A stretch of DNA of 64,000 nt from Pedosphaera parvula Ellin514. Lineage in GTDB: Bacteria > Verrucomicrobiota > Verrucomicrobiia > Limisphaerales > Pedosphaeraceae. How positions within the stretch are numbered: the first letter of the stretch is position 1; every line of letters starts with the position of its first letter. The DNA lies in assembly GCF_000172555.1 (NCBI RefSeq), contig NZ_ABOX02000013.1, positions 62,001-126,000 of the forward strand, given 5' to 3'. This document shows positions 34,564-43,840 of the stretch, in pieces. Position numbers and translations under genes: made by a program. The notes beneath the pieces are model-generated. The model worked only from the letters and a program-made list of their open reading frames with translations, searched no databases and was not told where the DNA came from.

Positions 34564-35397
34564 TTATAAATCCTGATAGCGAATCAATTGAATGCCGAGT
34601 TGGGTCACCAGTTCCTTTACCTTGGGGCTGATGAGGGCCTCATATTCGTTCCTAAATTCGTCGAGAGAAGGGTGGGAGTAAAGCTCCGAATCTCCTTTGG
34701 GCAAGTGAGGCAGAAGCTTCGTCAAGTAACGTTCGTCCACCTTCGCGTTCTGAAGCAGGCCGAACACTTTATGCGTGTGGCGAATGCCACGTTTTTGCAG
34801 GTGTGGGCGTGCGCGACCGGAAAGGCAAAGATAAATAAAGGCGTGACTGCCCCGGTAAAGCCATTGGCCGGAGACCAGTTTTGCGTTCAGCCGAAAAGGG
34901 TCGCGTGTAAGCCGCAGTCGCTCAATCCCAAGCTCCTTCGCGTCTTCCATGAGAATGCGGAAAACGGTTGGATGCAGATGCATGTGCAAATGGCCGTTCA
35001 CATGATCCATGACCAGGCCCGTGGCTCGAAAGCGCTTAAACTGCTCGTGAATCTCGGCGCGCAATTGTTCGTGCAGGCTGCGTCTGCTAAAATAACGGAA
35101 GCCAACAGCGGCAGGTTCATTCCCAAACTCGGCTTTTTCATTCACCAGACCGGGAATTTTCTCCGGTGTTAGGGCTGAGCGACCACACAGGAGGGATAAG
35201 TGCAAGCCCACACCGAGACGTGGGTTCTCCCTGGCCAGGGCAACGGCTTCATCGCAGGCTGGTTCATTCACCATCAAGCTGCCCGTGGTAAGAATGCCTT
35301 CGCGGTGAGCGTGGATGACAGCCTGATTGATGGAGTGGGAGCGCCCGAAGTCATCTGCGTTGACTATCAAACGCCTGGCGTTCTCAAGGCGTGCCAT
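34564..35397 (-). CDS. hpnK: ChbG/HpnK-family deacetylase
   Basis: The product is 277 residues. The carbohydrate-deacetylase-like fold has 'RLIVNADDFGRSHSINQAVIHA' (metal-binding ADDFG), 'GVGLHLSLLCG' and 'VMDHVNGHLHMHLHPTVFRIL' (metal-binding His cluster). This is the ChbG/HpnK family; the C-terminal 'KGDSELYSHPS' is also typical. It overlaps the HpnD-like gene by 14 bases, which supports the HpnK assignment over chitobiose deacetylation. Confidence 0.85.
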   Translation of the reverse strand: MARLENARRLIVNADDFGRSHSINQAVIHAHREGILTTGSLMVNEPACDEAVALARENPRLGVGLHLSLLCGRSALTPEKIPGLVNEKAEFGNEPAAVGFRYFSRRSLHEQLRAEIHEQFKRFRATGLVMDHVNGHLHMHLHPTVFRILMEDAKELGIERLRLTRDPFRLNAKLVSGQWLYRGSHAFIYLCLSGRARPHLQKRGIRHTHKVFGLLQNAKVDERYLTKLLPHLPKGDSELYSHPSLDEFRNEYEALISPKVKELVTQLGIQLIRYQDL

Positions 35398-36253
35398 AAT
35401 TCGGGGTCATCAGGCCGGAGGTGACGCGGAAGCCCGTGCGAAGAATTAAAAGGATCTTCTGCCATTTGCTGAGCCTGGTTGGCTGGGGACCAAACACATC
35501 AAACTCCTGGCGTTCCAGTTTTTTAAGCAGCCGCCAGTAAACTGATCCCATTAGTTCGGCAGCAACCATGGATCGGCGATCGACTTTTGGCAAAGTGATG
35601 CGGGCCTGGTGATAAAAGTAACGGGCACGCTGATCCACGCTTTCGGCCAGTTTGAAAAACCTCCCGGAATACTCGAACCGGAGGATTTCCTCTTCAGACA
35701 CATTAAACTTTTTTAATTCCGAAAGCGGCAGGTAAATGCGGCCGCGTTCAGCATCCGAACGGACATCCCGCAGAATGTTTGTCAATTGCAGCGCCTTCCC
35801 GAGATAGATGGCATAATCGCGGCAGGCTTTGTCCTGATACCCAAAGATCTCAATGCTCAACAGGCCGACCACGGAAGCGACGCGATAGCAGTACTGTTCC
35901 AAGGCCTCGTAATCCGGATAGCGCTTGATATCCAGATCCATCTCGACGCCTTTGATTAACTCATCGAACAGTCCAAAGGCGAGGTGACACTGTTGAATGA
36001 CGGGTTGGAGCTCCCGATTAACGAGGAACTCAGGTGTTTGATTATTGCAGGCGCGCTGGATGTCTGTGCGCCAGGCTGAAAGCCGTGTCCGGCGTTCAGG
36101 CGTCGGCACGGATTCATCATCCGCCACGTCATCGACTTCCCGACAGAAGGCGTAGAGAGCTGACATCCCGTCACGTTTAGCTTTGGGCAACAGAATAAAA
36201 GCCAATGCCAGATTGGAAGCGCTCTTTTGCGTGATCGTCCGACTTTCTTGCAT
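35384..36253 (-). CDS. hpnD: Squalene/phytoene synthase family protein, HpnD-like
   Basis: The product is 289 residues. First Asp-rich motif 'ALYAFCREVDDVADD', second 'LGKALQLTNILRDVRSDAERGRIYLP', and 'YYxA'-like 'YFYHQARITLP', all standard for trans-isoprenyl diphosphate synthases of the HH type. With HpnK next to it, HpnD (presqualene diphosphate synthase) is the favoured reading; a phytoene synthase cannot be excluded. HpnC, HpnE and squalene-hopene cyclase are not in the window. Eight bases separate it from the small membrane gene upstream. Confidence 0.85.
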   Translation of the reverse strand: MQESRTITQKSASNLALAFILLPKAKRDGMSALYAFCREVDDVADDESVPTPERRTRLSAWRTDIQRACNNQTPEFLVNRELQPVIQQCHLAFGLFDELIKGVEMDLDIKRYPDYEALEQYCYRVASVVGLLSIEIFGYQDKACRDYAIYLGKALQLTNILRDVRSDAERGRIYLPLSELKKFNVSEEEILRFEYSGRFFKLAESVDQRARYFYHQARITLPKVDRRSMVAAELMGSVYWRLLKKLERQEFDVFGPQPTRLSKWQKILLILRTGFRVTSGLMTPNYGTP

Positions 36254-36260
36254 GATTCAA

Positions 36261-36623
36261 TCAGGACGAATAGGGCGTGGTGGAGTTTTGCTGCTCGTCT
36301 CGCAACGGAGGCAGTCCGTGGGTTTGTGCGAGAGTCGGATTAAACGAGCGTTGAGGGTGGCTGCTGCGGCGCACCCTCCGCTTCTTCGTGGCTGGTGGAA
36401 CGGGTTCTGCCATGCCGCTTTTCTGTCCATTCTGACCCCGTGAGTGCGAACGATGTTGATGCTGGTGTCCGCGTGATGGTTTTCGAAAATATAGGATCCA
36501 AACCAAACACAAGAGTACTACACACAGAAGTCCGGCAAAAATCGACAGCGTCTCCTTCAATTCCGGTGTCAGGTCACTGAAGGCTCCGTTGAGGGAGGCC
36601 AGGAAGAAGATTCCAGATGTCAT
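36261..36623 (-). CDS. Small membrane-anchored basic protein
   Basis: The product is 120 residues. One membrane helix at ~25-45 ('TLSIFAGLLCVVLLCLVWILYF') is followed by a His/Arg/Gln-rich cytoplasmic tail ('RGHQHQHRSHSRGQNGQK', 'KKRRVRRSSHPQRS'). It overlaps the stop of the sigma-54 regulator by ATGA and lies 8 bases before the hpnD-like gene, so it belongs to the same transcript. No known family. Confidence 0.55.
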   Translation of the reverse strand: MTSGIFFLASLNGAFSDLTPELKETLSIFAGLLCVVLLCLVWILYFRKPSRGHQHQHRSHSRGQNGQKSGMAEPVPPATKKRRVRRSSHPQRSFNPTLAQTHGLPPLRDEQQNSTTPYSS

Positions 36624-38054
36624 GGAGTGGCGTCCTTTCCAATATGTGCGGTGGGCTCCTCTTCGGTATCGGTGCCCGTGCCGATGTTCAGGCGCTGCAT
36701 GCGGTAGCGCAGGGCATGGCGGCTGATTTTGAGCTGCTCTGCACTCTTGGTAAGGCTGTAATGATTTTGCTCAAGAACGTGCGCAATGAGGTCCTTTTCG
36801 AAATCAAACATCATCTCGTCAAGCGACTGATTGCCGATTGTCTTCGCCGGAGGCGCGGCCTTGCGCAAGCCGGTTTCGATGTCGAAATTGGGCAGACTTT
36901 GTGGCTGAATCTCAGTCGTGGTTTCGAGGATTAACGCGCGCTCAATTACATTGCGCAACTCCCGAACATTGCCTGGCCAATGATGGGACAACAGTTTCTG
37001 CTGCGCCATCTTGGCGAACTTTTTGACCGGCTTTTTAATGGTATGTCCGAAATGCTTTAAAAAGTGCTCGGCCAACAAAAGCACATCCTGGCCGCGTTCA
37101 CGCAATGGCGGCAGGCGAAACTGCAATACATTCAGCCGATGAAACAGATCCTCCCGGAATTCGTTTTGACGAATGGCCTCAATGATGTCGCGATTGGTGG
37201 CAGCAATCAAACGCACATCGACCCTGAGTTCCTGGGTGCCTCCAACCCTGGTAAAAAGTGCCGTCCTCAAGGAAGCGAAGCAACTTCGCCTGCAACGGCC
37301 GGCTCATATCCGCGATTTCATCCAGAAAGATCGTTCCGCCGTCGGCTTCTTCCACCCGTCCGGCCTTCTGTTTCAAAGCTCCCGTGAAGGCTCCCTTTTC
37401 GTGGCCGAAGAGTTCGCTTTCCAAAAGAGTTTCCGGAATGGCCGCGCAGTTGATGCGAATATAATTTGCACTGGAACGCTGGCTAAGGCAGTGCATCGCC
37501 CCGGCCACAAGTTCCTTGCCGGTGCCGCTTTCGCCTAGAACCAGCACCCGGGCATCGGTGGGGGCGAACGTTTGAATCATCTGCCGCATGTCACGGACGC
37601 CCTGTGAATCGCCCACAATCTGCTCCAACTGATAAGTTTCATTGGCGCGCGCCCGGAGCGTGGCGTTTTGATGCATCAAACGATGCCGTTCAGAGCAACG
37701 GGCCACCGCATGCAACAACTCCTCGGGCGCAAATGGCTTGGCGAGGTAATCAAAAGCTCCGGCTTTGATGGCTTCGACGGCCAGCTTGGGCGTGGCATAA
37801 GCCGTGATCATCAGAATCGGCAATTCAGGCCAGCGGGCATGAACCTTGCCGATTAATTCGTAGCCGCTTATTCCGCCGAGACGGGCATCCGTGATTACTA
37901 AAAGGAATTCCTCTTGTGCCAGCACGTTCAAGGCTTCTTCGGCGGATTCCACTGGGCGCACAGCATAACCTTCGTCGGAAAGGACAGTCTTCAACGAAAG
38001 ACGCATGTTCTTTTCGTCATCCACGACGAGCACTGGTGGCAGCGAGGTACTCAT
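36620..38054 (-). pseudogene. Sigma-54-dependent NtrC-type response regulator, frameshifted
   Basis: Two frames join into one 478-codon NtrC-type protein. The receiver domain has the phospho-acceptor in 'LLVITDARLGGISG'. The AAA+ domain has Walker A 'GESGTGKE', the sigma-54 contact loop 'HEKGAFTGALKQ', Walker B 'GGTIFLDEIADM' and 'RLIAATNRDI' in the second frame, then R-finger region 'WPGNVRELRNVIER'. A Fis-type helix-turn-helix closes it ('SLTKSAEQLKISRHALRYRM'). Near 37245-37252 (plus strand ccctgg) one extra base moves the frame just after 'LLRFLEDGTFY', before 'RVGGTQELRVDVRL'. Either a real inactivation or a sequencing error; the rest is well conserved. Confidence 0.8.
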
Positions 38055-38064
38055 TTACTTATAC

Positions 38065-39546
38065 TTATCTTATAAACGTTCTGGCTGGAAATAATAGGAT
38101 GAACCGTGCTCCCTTTCCAAGCTTTGATTCGATGCGGATCGTTCCTCCGTACAGGTCCACATTATGTTTTACGATGGCCAATCCCAGTCCCGTGCCCTTC
38201 TCCTTGTTCGTATAGTAGGCTTCGAAAACCTGGTTTACTTTGTCCGCCGGAATGCCTGGGCCGCTATCTCCCACCACTATCTCGACCTCATTGCCGGTTT
38301 GGGAATGAACGCTGATTGCGAGGTGTCCCGAACCATTCATGGCTTCCCGCGCATTTTGGAGCAGGTTGACCAAAATAACCGATAAGTGGCTCCGCTGCAT
38401 CATCAATGCCGGCAGGTCATCGCCATAGTCCCGCTCCACGTTGATGGCGTAATTGGCGCCCATGGGCAGAACTTCATGGATTGCCTTGTCCAACTCTTCT
38501 GCCACATTTAACTTTTCAACCCGCCCTTCGCTTAACTGAGCATAGCCCATTAATTGCGTGATAATCCGGTCTGATCGTTCAATTTCCTCCCTGATGATTT
38601 CAATTTGTTGCGAGACATCCCGTTTGCCCTCTTTGATGCCGCGTTGAAGCGAATAGGCGGCGTTATTAATGATTCCCAATGGGTTTTTAAGTTGATGCGC
38701 GATTTCCGCCGCCAGACGCCCGGCCGCCTTCAGTTCGCTATTGCGCGCCATGGCCTCCCGGGCCTCCTGTTCTGCCTGCCGATCACGGAAGGCAAGCAAT
38801 TGGACCCCGTAACAGGAAAAAGTCATCAACCACAGAATGATTAGACGCAGAAGAAACGGCTCCGTGGTTGGCTCGGGAGTAATTGTTTCCGACGCAAAAT
38901 TCCCATTAGCCATGAATTGAGATTGAGCAGGATGAGCAGGAACTTTCTTGGTCAGCATCGGTGATGGCAACGGAGTTGAGGTGAGATCGCTGTCACTAAT
39001 ATTTACATTCAGTAACCCGACACCCAGGTAGAACACGCTCAGGCTCAGGTTCAAAACGATTTGCGGCGTGGCCAACGGAATGCTGATGGCATTGATAATA
39101 ATCAAACCGGGAAACATCCAAAACAAATTGCTATCAAAGCCGCCTGTCTCCAGCGTCAAACCCGCCAGCAACAGACCATCGAAAAGCCCCGTTGTGAACA
39201 CCAGCCACTGCACCAACCCCGCGGGAAAACGTTTCAGCAATAGCAGTATGGCGGCCATGGCGTTGAAGATCAGGTAAAAGATGAAGAAGTGTTGAATCGT
39301 CTCCAGGATTTTTTCCCGTGGCGTTCCAGGCTGTGGCAACCAGCGCGAGTAGAACAGGTAGTAAAAAACAATGGCCGTAACCACCAACCGGGTGGGCAGC
39401 ACGATGTTGCGTTGCACCGCCAGAATGCGCGATGCCTGCGTTGCCGGTTCCGGCAGCGGCATCGCCAGCAATCTCGGCAACCACTCCGTCTTGCGCCAGT
39501 TCGTAAAGTTTATAGCCAATCGCCAGGTCTCCTCATGCGGGGTCAA
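38065..39546 (-). CDS. Membrane sensor histidine kinase, partner of the sigma-54 regulator
   Basis: The product is 493 residues. About five to six membrane helices lie in 45-260, with a short periplasmic or loop segment rich in Ser/Thr/Pro at ~185-225. HisKA with 'LAAEIAHQLKNPLGIINNAAYSL' (phospho-His in EIAHQLKNP), HATPase N-box 'VNLLQNAREAMNG', G1 'VGDSGPGIP' and G2 'KGTGLGLAIVKHN' are intact. It is 10 bases upstream of the regulator and 14 bases downstream of coaC. It forms a two-component pair that should control a sigma-54 promoter; its signal is unknown. Confidence 0.9.
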   Translation of the reverse strand: MTPHEETWRLAINFTNWRKTEWLPRLLAMPLPEPATQASRILAVQRNIVLPTRLVVTAIVFYYLFYSRWLPQPGTPREKILETIQHFFIFYLIFNAMAAILLLLKRFPAGLVQWLVFTTGLFDGLLLAGLTLETGGFDSNLFWMFPGLIIINAISIPLATPQIVLNLSLSVFYLGVGLLNVNISDSDLTSTPLPSPMLTKKVPAHPAQSQFMANGNFASETITPEPTTEPFLLRLIILWLMTFSCYGVQLLAFRDRQAEQEAREAMARNSELKAAGRLAAEIAHQLKNPLGIINNAAYSLQRGIKEGKRDVSQQIEIIREEIERSDRIITQLMGYAQLSEGRVEKLNVAEELDKAIHEVLPMGANYAINVERDYGDDLPALMMQRSHLSVILVNLLQNAREAMNGSGHLAISVHSQTGNEVEIVVGDSGPGIPADKVNQVFEAYYTNKEKGTGLGLAIVKHNVDLYGGTIRIESKLGKGARFILLFPARTFIR

Positions 39547-39560
39547 TTAATTCATCCATT

Positions 39561-40115
39561 CTACTGCCAGCTCACCAGTTCCACGGCCCGATGCACAATT
39601 GCCTCCACCGGCCAGAGCCTGCCCACCCCCTCATAACCGCACGACAACATCCCTTCCTCCGGCCCGATGAACTCCACCATACGCCGCTTCAATGTTTCCA
39701 CATTCGCCTGCGTCGCCGGATGCAACCACATCTTGCCGTTCATGGCCGGCGCTACGAGTACCTTCGCTTTCGGATTCAACGCCAGTGCGATGCAACTCAG
39801 CGCATCATCCGCCAGGCCATGCGCCAGCTTGGCGATGGTGTTGGCCGTCGCCGGAGCGATCAACAGCAAATCAGCCTCATCCGCCAGCTTGATGTGCGTC
39901 GGCTTCCAACCTTCCTCCTCATCATAGAGGTCCGTTACCACCGGATTGCGCGACAACGTCTTGAACGCCAGCGGCGTGATGAACCGCAACGCGTCCGCGG
40001 TCATCACCACCTGCACCGAGCAATTCTGCTTGGTCAACTGGCTCGTTAACTCCGCCGCTTTGTAGGCGGCGATCGATCCCGTCACACCCAGAACAATGTT
40101 TCGCGTTGCGCTCAT
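39561..40115 (-). CDS. coaC: Phosphopantothenoylcysteine decarboxylase domain protein, stand-alone
   Basis: The product is 184 residues, only the flavoprotein half of CoaBC. 'NIVLGVTGSIAAYKAAEL' (FMN loop), 'WKPTHIKLADEADLLLIAPATANTIAKLAHGLADD' with the catalytic His in THIKLA, and PAMNGKMW (substrate clamp) are present. It decarboxylates phosphopantothenoylcysteine in coenzyme A synthesis. The CoaB ligase half is absent here and must be encoded elsewhere, or the protein has another substrate. It heads the minus-strand run leading to the kinase. Confidence 0.88.
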   Translation of the reverse strand: MSATRNIVLGVTGSIAAYKAAELTSQLTKQNCSVQVVMTADALRFITPLAFKTLSRNPVVTDLYDEEEGWKPTHIKLADEADLLLIAPATANTIAKLAHGLADDALSCIALALNPKAKVLVAPAMNGKMWLHPATQANVETLKRRMVEFIGPEEGMLSCGYEGVGRLWPVEAIVHRAVELVSWQ

Positions 40116-40664
40116 GAAATTTTCTCTCTTTATCGCGATCCTAATATTAATCCTTAACGTTTCCTTTATGCAAAGCTAAAGAACCGCCCAAACGGCTCTC
40201 ATAATTCGCATCAAATTTTATTTTTGAACTGTCGTTAACTGCCCTTGATCGCCATTTCCCGTCCGAATCCTGGCGCAAACTCCGCGCCCTTCGGGATACC
40301 CAACTGCTCCAACCCCTTTCACCCCCATCTTCCTCCCGATCCCAGTCTCTTTTTGTACTCTCATCCTCCCACTTTACCGAACTCCTTGGACACAGACTGT
40401 CCAGCCGTATAAGTCCGGATGCGATTGGCAAGCGTCTCCCAAGGCAATCTGCACTAAAGGCTTGCAAGGGTACCGTCGCCCAAATTCCTAAACCACCAAA
40501 AATAGTTTTACCTCTCCCGTCAGGAGCCTTTCAAAAGCATGGCTCCTCATATGTTTCTCACAACCTTCGTCATTGACGTTCTTCCTGACTGTGGTCATCC
40601 TCCGGTCGCTTTTAAGTAGTTGTCGAGTAACGAACTGCATACTGGAGGTAACCCAAGCCGCCGA
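40116..40664. other. Divergent intergenic region, no gene seen
   Basis: About 550 bases lie between coaC (minus) and the Kelch gene (plus). A minus-strand frame at 40147-40467 (Arg/Ser-rich, no domain, no ribosome-binding site) is not accepted. Promoters for both flanking genes must lie here, but I cannot point to clear boxes. GGAGG at 40642-40646 is a possible but distant ribosome-binding site for the Kelch gene. Confidence 0.35.
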
Positions 40665-43382
40665 ATGAACACTCAAATCAAATCCACGCTCACTCTTCAA
40701 CCCTTTCTAGCATTGGCTGCGCTGGTGCTGAGTTGGGCGGTTATTCCTGCGGCCCAGGCTGCTTCGTGGTCAACCAACAGCCTAATGAACAGTGCCCACA
40801 ATTGGCATACCGCCACCCTCCTGCCCAACGGCAAGGTGTTAGTTGCTGGCGGTTCTACCAACTACGGGATCGGATATGACCCTACCGGCGTCGCCGAACT
40901 GTTTGATCCCGCCACCGGATTGTGGACTGCCACAAGTTCAATGATTCATGCGCGCGAATTGCACACCGCTACCTTGCTGCCCAGCGGCAAGGTGCTCGTG
41001 GCAGGTGGCTCCATCAACACCCCGCCTTATGAGTTTTCCAGTGCTGAGCTTTTTGATCCAGCCACCGGGACGTGGTCGCCGACCAGTTCCATGAATTTCA
41101 CACACGACGGTCACACGGCCACTTTGCTGCTGGACGGCCGGGTGCTCATCGCCGCAGGCTACGGTGACACTGGGAGTTTTACTGACGCGGAGCTTTATGA
41201 ACCCTCCAACCAAACATGGACAGCCACCGGCAAGCTCCACGTCCCACGTCAGGTGCATTCTGCGACGCTGCTGGCCAATGGCAAGGTGCTGGTTGCAGGA
41301 GGCACGGATCCGCAAGGAATTCCCATTGCCGACGTGGAACTGTATGATCCAGCCACCGGAGCATGGACACTCGGCAACCCATTAACCCTCCCACGAGCTG
41401 ATTTCACTGCTACATTGCTCCCGGATGGCAAGGTGCTGGTTGCGGGTGGTTACGATAGCGACGGGTACACCACCAGCGCGGAATTATACGATCCTGTCAG
41501 TGGTGCATGGACATTGACCGCGCCCATGAATGCGGCCCGTTTAAGTCACACAGCCAATCTATTGCCCAATGGCAAAGTTCTCATCAGCGGGGGCGATATC
41601 TGGTCTCCTTCGACGTCGGAATTATACGACCCGGTAACGCAGTCATGGACAAACTCGGCCACTTTAAGCATGCGACGTTTTGATCATTCCGCAACTTTGC
41701 TCGCCAACGGCCAGGTGCTGGTGGCAGGAGGTCACTATGATCTCGGAGACTTTTTGTCCAGTTCCGAGGTTTATGATCCTGCCGCTGATCCGGCGACCGG
41801 CTCATGGACGAACACCAGTCCCCTGAGCGTCGATCGGGAATATCACACAGCAACCTTGCTCCCCAGTGGAAATGTGCTCGTTGCCGGCGGGTGGAGTGAC
41901 TATGGCATCCCACTCGCAAACGTGGATGTATACAATCCGGCTTCCAGGACATGGACTGCAACCCAGCCGTTCAATACCGCCCGCTTGAGCCATACTGCCA
42001 CTCTATTGCCGAACGGCAATGTGCTCGTGTCCGGCGGCATCGATAACTCATACAGCGGAGTTGCGAGCACTGAGTTATTTGATGCGGCCAGCGAGACATG
42101 GACGAACTCAGGCTCCCTGAATGCAGAACGCTGGACTCACACCGCGACTCTCCTCCCCAATGGGTTGGTGCTTGTTGCCGGAGGCGCCAACGGCACCAAC
42201 TTTCTTTCCAGCGCCGAGCTCTACAATCCATCCACTGGAGTCTGGACTCTGACAGGGGCGCTCAACATTGGTCGGCAGATTCACACCGCAACCTTATTGA
42301 AAAATGGGCAAGTGCTGGTGGCAGGTGGCTATGTGGGAGGATATTCTCTTTCCAGCGCGGAGCTATATAATCCGGCGACCGCGGCATGGATTTTGACCGG
42401 CAACTTGAACGTCTCACGCCATTCACATACTGCGACTTTGCTGCCGAACGGGAAGGTTTTGATTTTCGGAGGGTTGCATGACAATACTTCCCTTTCCAGT
42501 GCGGAATTGTATGACCCAACCACGGGCAAATGGACCCTGACCGGTTCGCTGGGCACAGGCCGACACGAGCACTGTGCCACCCTGCTGCCTAACGGGAAGG
42601 TAATTGCCTCCGGAGGCTTGGACCAGGACAAGAACCCCCTTTCCAGTGCCGAGCTATACGATCCAGCAACCGGAATCTGGCTGCCAACAGGCGGGCTGGA
42701 CACGCCGCTTGCTTCTCACACCGCCACTCTCTTGCTCGACGGCAAGTTGCTGGTTACAGGTGGACTAAGTTTATCCAACAGCCTTCTTGTGAACGCGGCT
42801 CTGTACGATGTCGGGTTGGGCTTCTCCAACTCCTGGCAACCGCAAATTGCCTCGATCACATCCAACCTCAATTTGGGAGGCACTCTCGCCCTCACTGGTT
42901 CCGGGTTTCGCGGCATTTCAGAAGGTTCAGGTGGCAATGGTTCTCAAGCTTCGGCGGGCGATCATCCTCTCGTACAACTGCGGAGCATCGAAAGCGGGCA
43001 ATCCACCTTCCTGCTGACCACGAACTGGTCGACGAATATTTTCAATTCTGCGCCAGTATATGGTTTCCCTCCGGGCTATGCGCTGGTCACGGTCTTCGTC
43101 AACGGCATTCCCGGCACCAGCAGCGTTGTGAACGTCAGCGTGCCAGTCCCCGTCGCGACGAGGCTGACCTGCGCCCAGCAAGGGACCAATGGCTTCCAGT
43201 TCACTTTCACCAACACGGTAGGAGCATTCTTCGGCGTGCTGACCACCACCGACCCCGCGCTGCCATTGACCAATTGGGCGACGTTTGGCGGCGTGACCGA
43301 AGTTTCACCCGGCCATTTCCAATTCACGGATGCGCAGGCGACGAACAGTCCGCAACGCTTTTACCGCTTGCGCTCACCCTAA
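40665..43382 (+). CDS. Secreted Kelch-repeat protein (14 repeats) with Ig-like and C-terminal domain
   Basis: The start at 40665 ('MNTQIKSTL') gives a signal peptide cleaved near 'PAAQA-ASW' and 905 residues. Fourteen Kelch-type repeats of ~48 residues follow (unit 'HTATLLPNGKVLVAGG...SAELYDPATGTWT'), from ~45 to ~720, enough for two beta-propellers. An Ig/IPT-like domain comes at ~720-830 ('SITSNLNLGGTLALTGSGF'). The last ~70 residues form the domain ending 'QATNSPQRFYRLRSP', shared with the protein at 1-500. The repeats point to carbohydrate or protein binding on the cell surface. An upstream in-frame start at 40620 is less likely because the signal peptide would be extended. Confidence 0.88.
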   Translation: MNTQIKSTLTLQPFLALAALVLSWAVIPAAQAASWSTNSLMNSAHNWHTATLLPNGKVLVAGGSTNYGIGYDPTGVAELFDPATGLWTATSSMIHARELHTATLLPSGKVLVAGGSINTPPYEFSSAELFDPATGTWSPTSSMNFTHDGHTATLLLDGRVLIAAGYGDTGSFTDAELYEPSNQTWTATGKLHVPRQVHSATLLANGKVLVAGGTDPQGIPIADVELYDPATGAWTLGNPLTLPRADFTATLLPDGKVLVAGGYDSDGYTTSAELYDPVSGAWTLTAPMNAARLSHTANLLPNGKVLISGGDIWSPSTSELYDPVTQSWTNSATLSMRRFDHSATLLANGQVLVAGGHYDLGDFLSSSEVYDPAADPATGSWTNTSPLSVDREYHTATLLPSGNVLVAGGWSDYGIPLANVDVYNPASRTWTATQPFNTARLSHTATLLPNGNVLVSGGIDNSYSGVASTELFDAASETWTNSGSLNAERWTHTATLLPNGLVLVAGGANGTNFLSSAELYNPSTGVWTLTGALNIGRQIHTATLLKNGQVLVAGGYVGGYSLSSAELYNPATAAWILTGNLNVSRHSHTATLLPNGKVLIFGGLHDNTSLSSAELYDPTTGKWTLTGSLGTGRHEHCATLLPNGKVIASGGLDQDKNPLSSAELYDPATGIWLPTGGLDTPLASHTATLLLDGKLLVTGGLSLSNSLLVNAALYDVGLGFSNSWQPQIASITSNLNLGGTLALTGSGFRGISEGSGGNGSQASAGDHPLVQLRSIESGQSTFLLTTNWSTNIFNSAPVYGFPPGYALVTVFVNGIPGTSSVVNVSVPVPVATRLTCAQQGTNGFQFTFTNTVGAFFGVLTTTDPALPLTNWATFGGVTEVSPGHFQFTDAQATNSPQRFYRLRSP

Positions 43383-43840
43383 CCCGGGCGGTATCCAATA
43401 CCTCGAACCTTTTTCGTGCCACCGCATATTCTCGCTAACCAACGCGATCAATCTAGGCACGCGTAAATTCCATCGCCTGGAGCAACCTTGATTTTCGCTG
43501 ATACCGAATACCCGATTGAAAAGCTGTGAAGGCTAATCCCTTCATTCAGGTTTGCACAGCAAGAGCCCCCGGAGCGCCGGTTTCCAAACCGGCTTACGAT
43601 GAAGCATCCACGAAAATCTCCATTTCCACCACTCCTGCAATCCCACGCCTTCCTGGTTCGTGGCTGTAAGTCGCATCGGATTGGGAACGGCTGGGGAGGA
43701 TTTTGCTTTGAAATACGACGGCTGGTTCGGATATTAGAAGCCGGTGTCGTTGATAATAAACCACTACCGATTGTCGCAAACCGTTAAATTAAACGGTTCA
43801 ATATACGAACCAGAGGTTACATATCAAATAGTCAGACGGC
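43383..43840. other. Intergenic stretch with a perfect 18-bp palindrome
   Basis: No supportable gene. GCCGGTTT-CC-AAACCGGC at 43575-43592 is a perfect palindrome and may act as a terminator-like hairpin or REP element; there is no T-run. A second, looser inverted repeat AACCGTT...AACGGTT lies around 43780-43800. The stretch ends at the R'-like box of the cassette-like gene. Confidence 0.45.

Noticed and set aside
40147-40467. 106-codon minus-strand frame between coaC and the Kelch gene
   Set aside because: Arg/Ser-rich composition without domain, signal or ribosome-binding site; probably chance.
43575-43592. Intrinsic terminator for the Kelch gene
   Set aside because: The palindrome is perfect but lies ~190 bases after the stop and has no T-run, so it is kept only as an inverted repeat.
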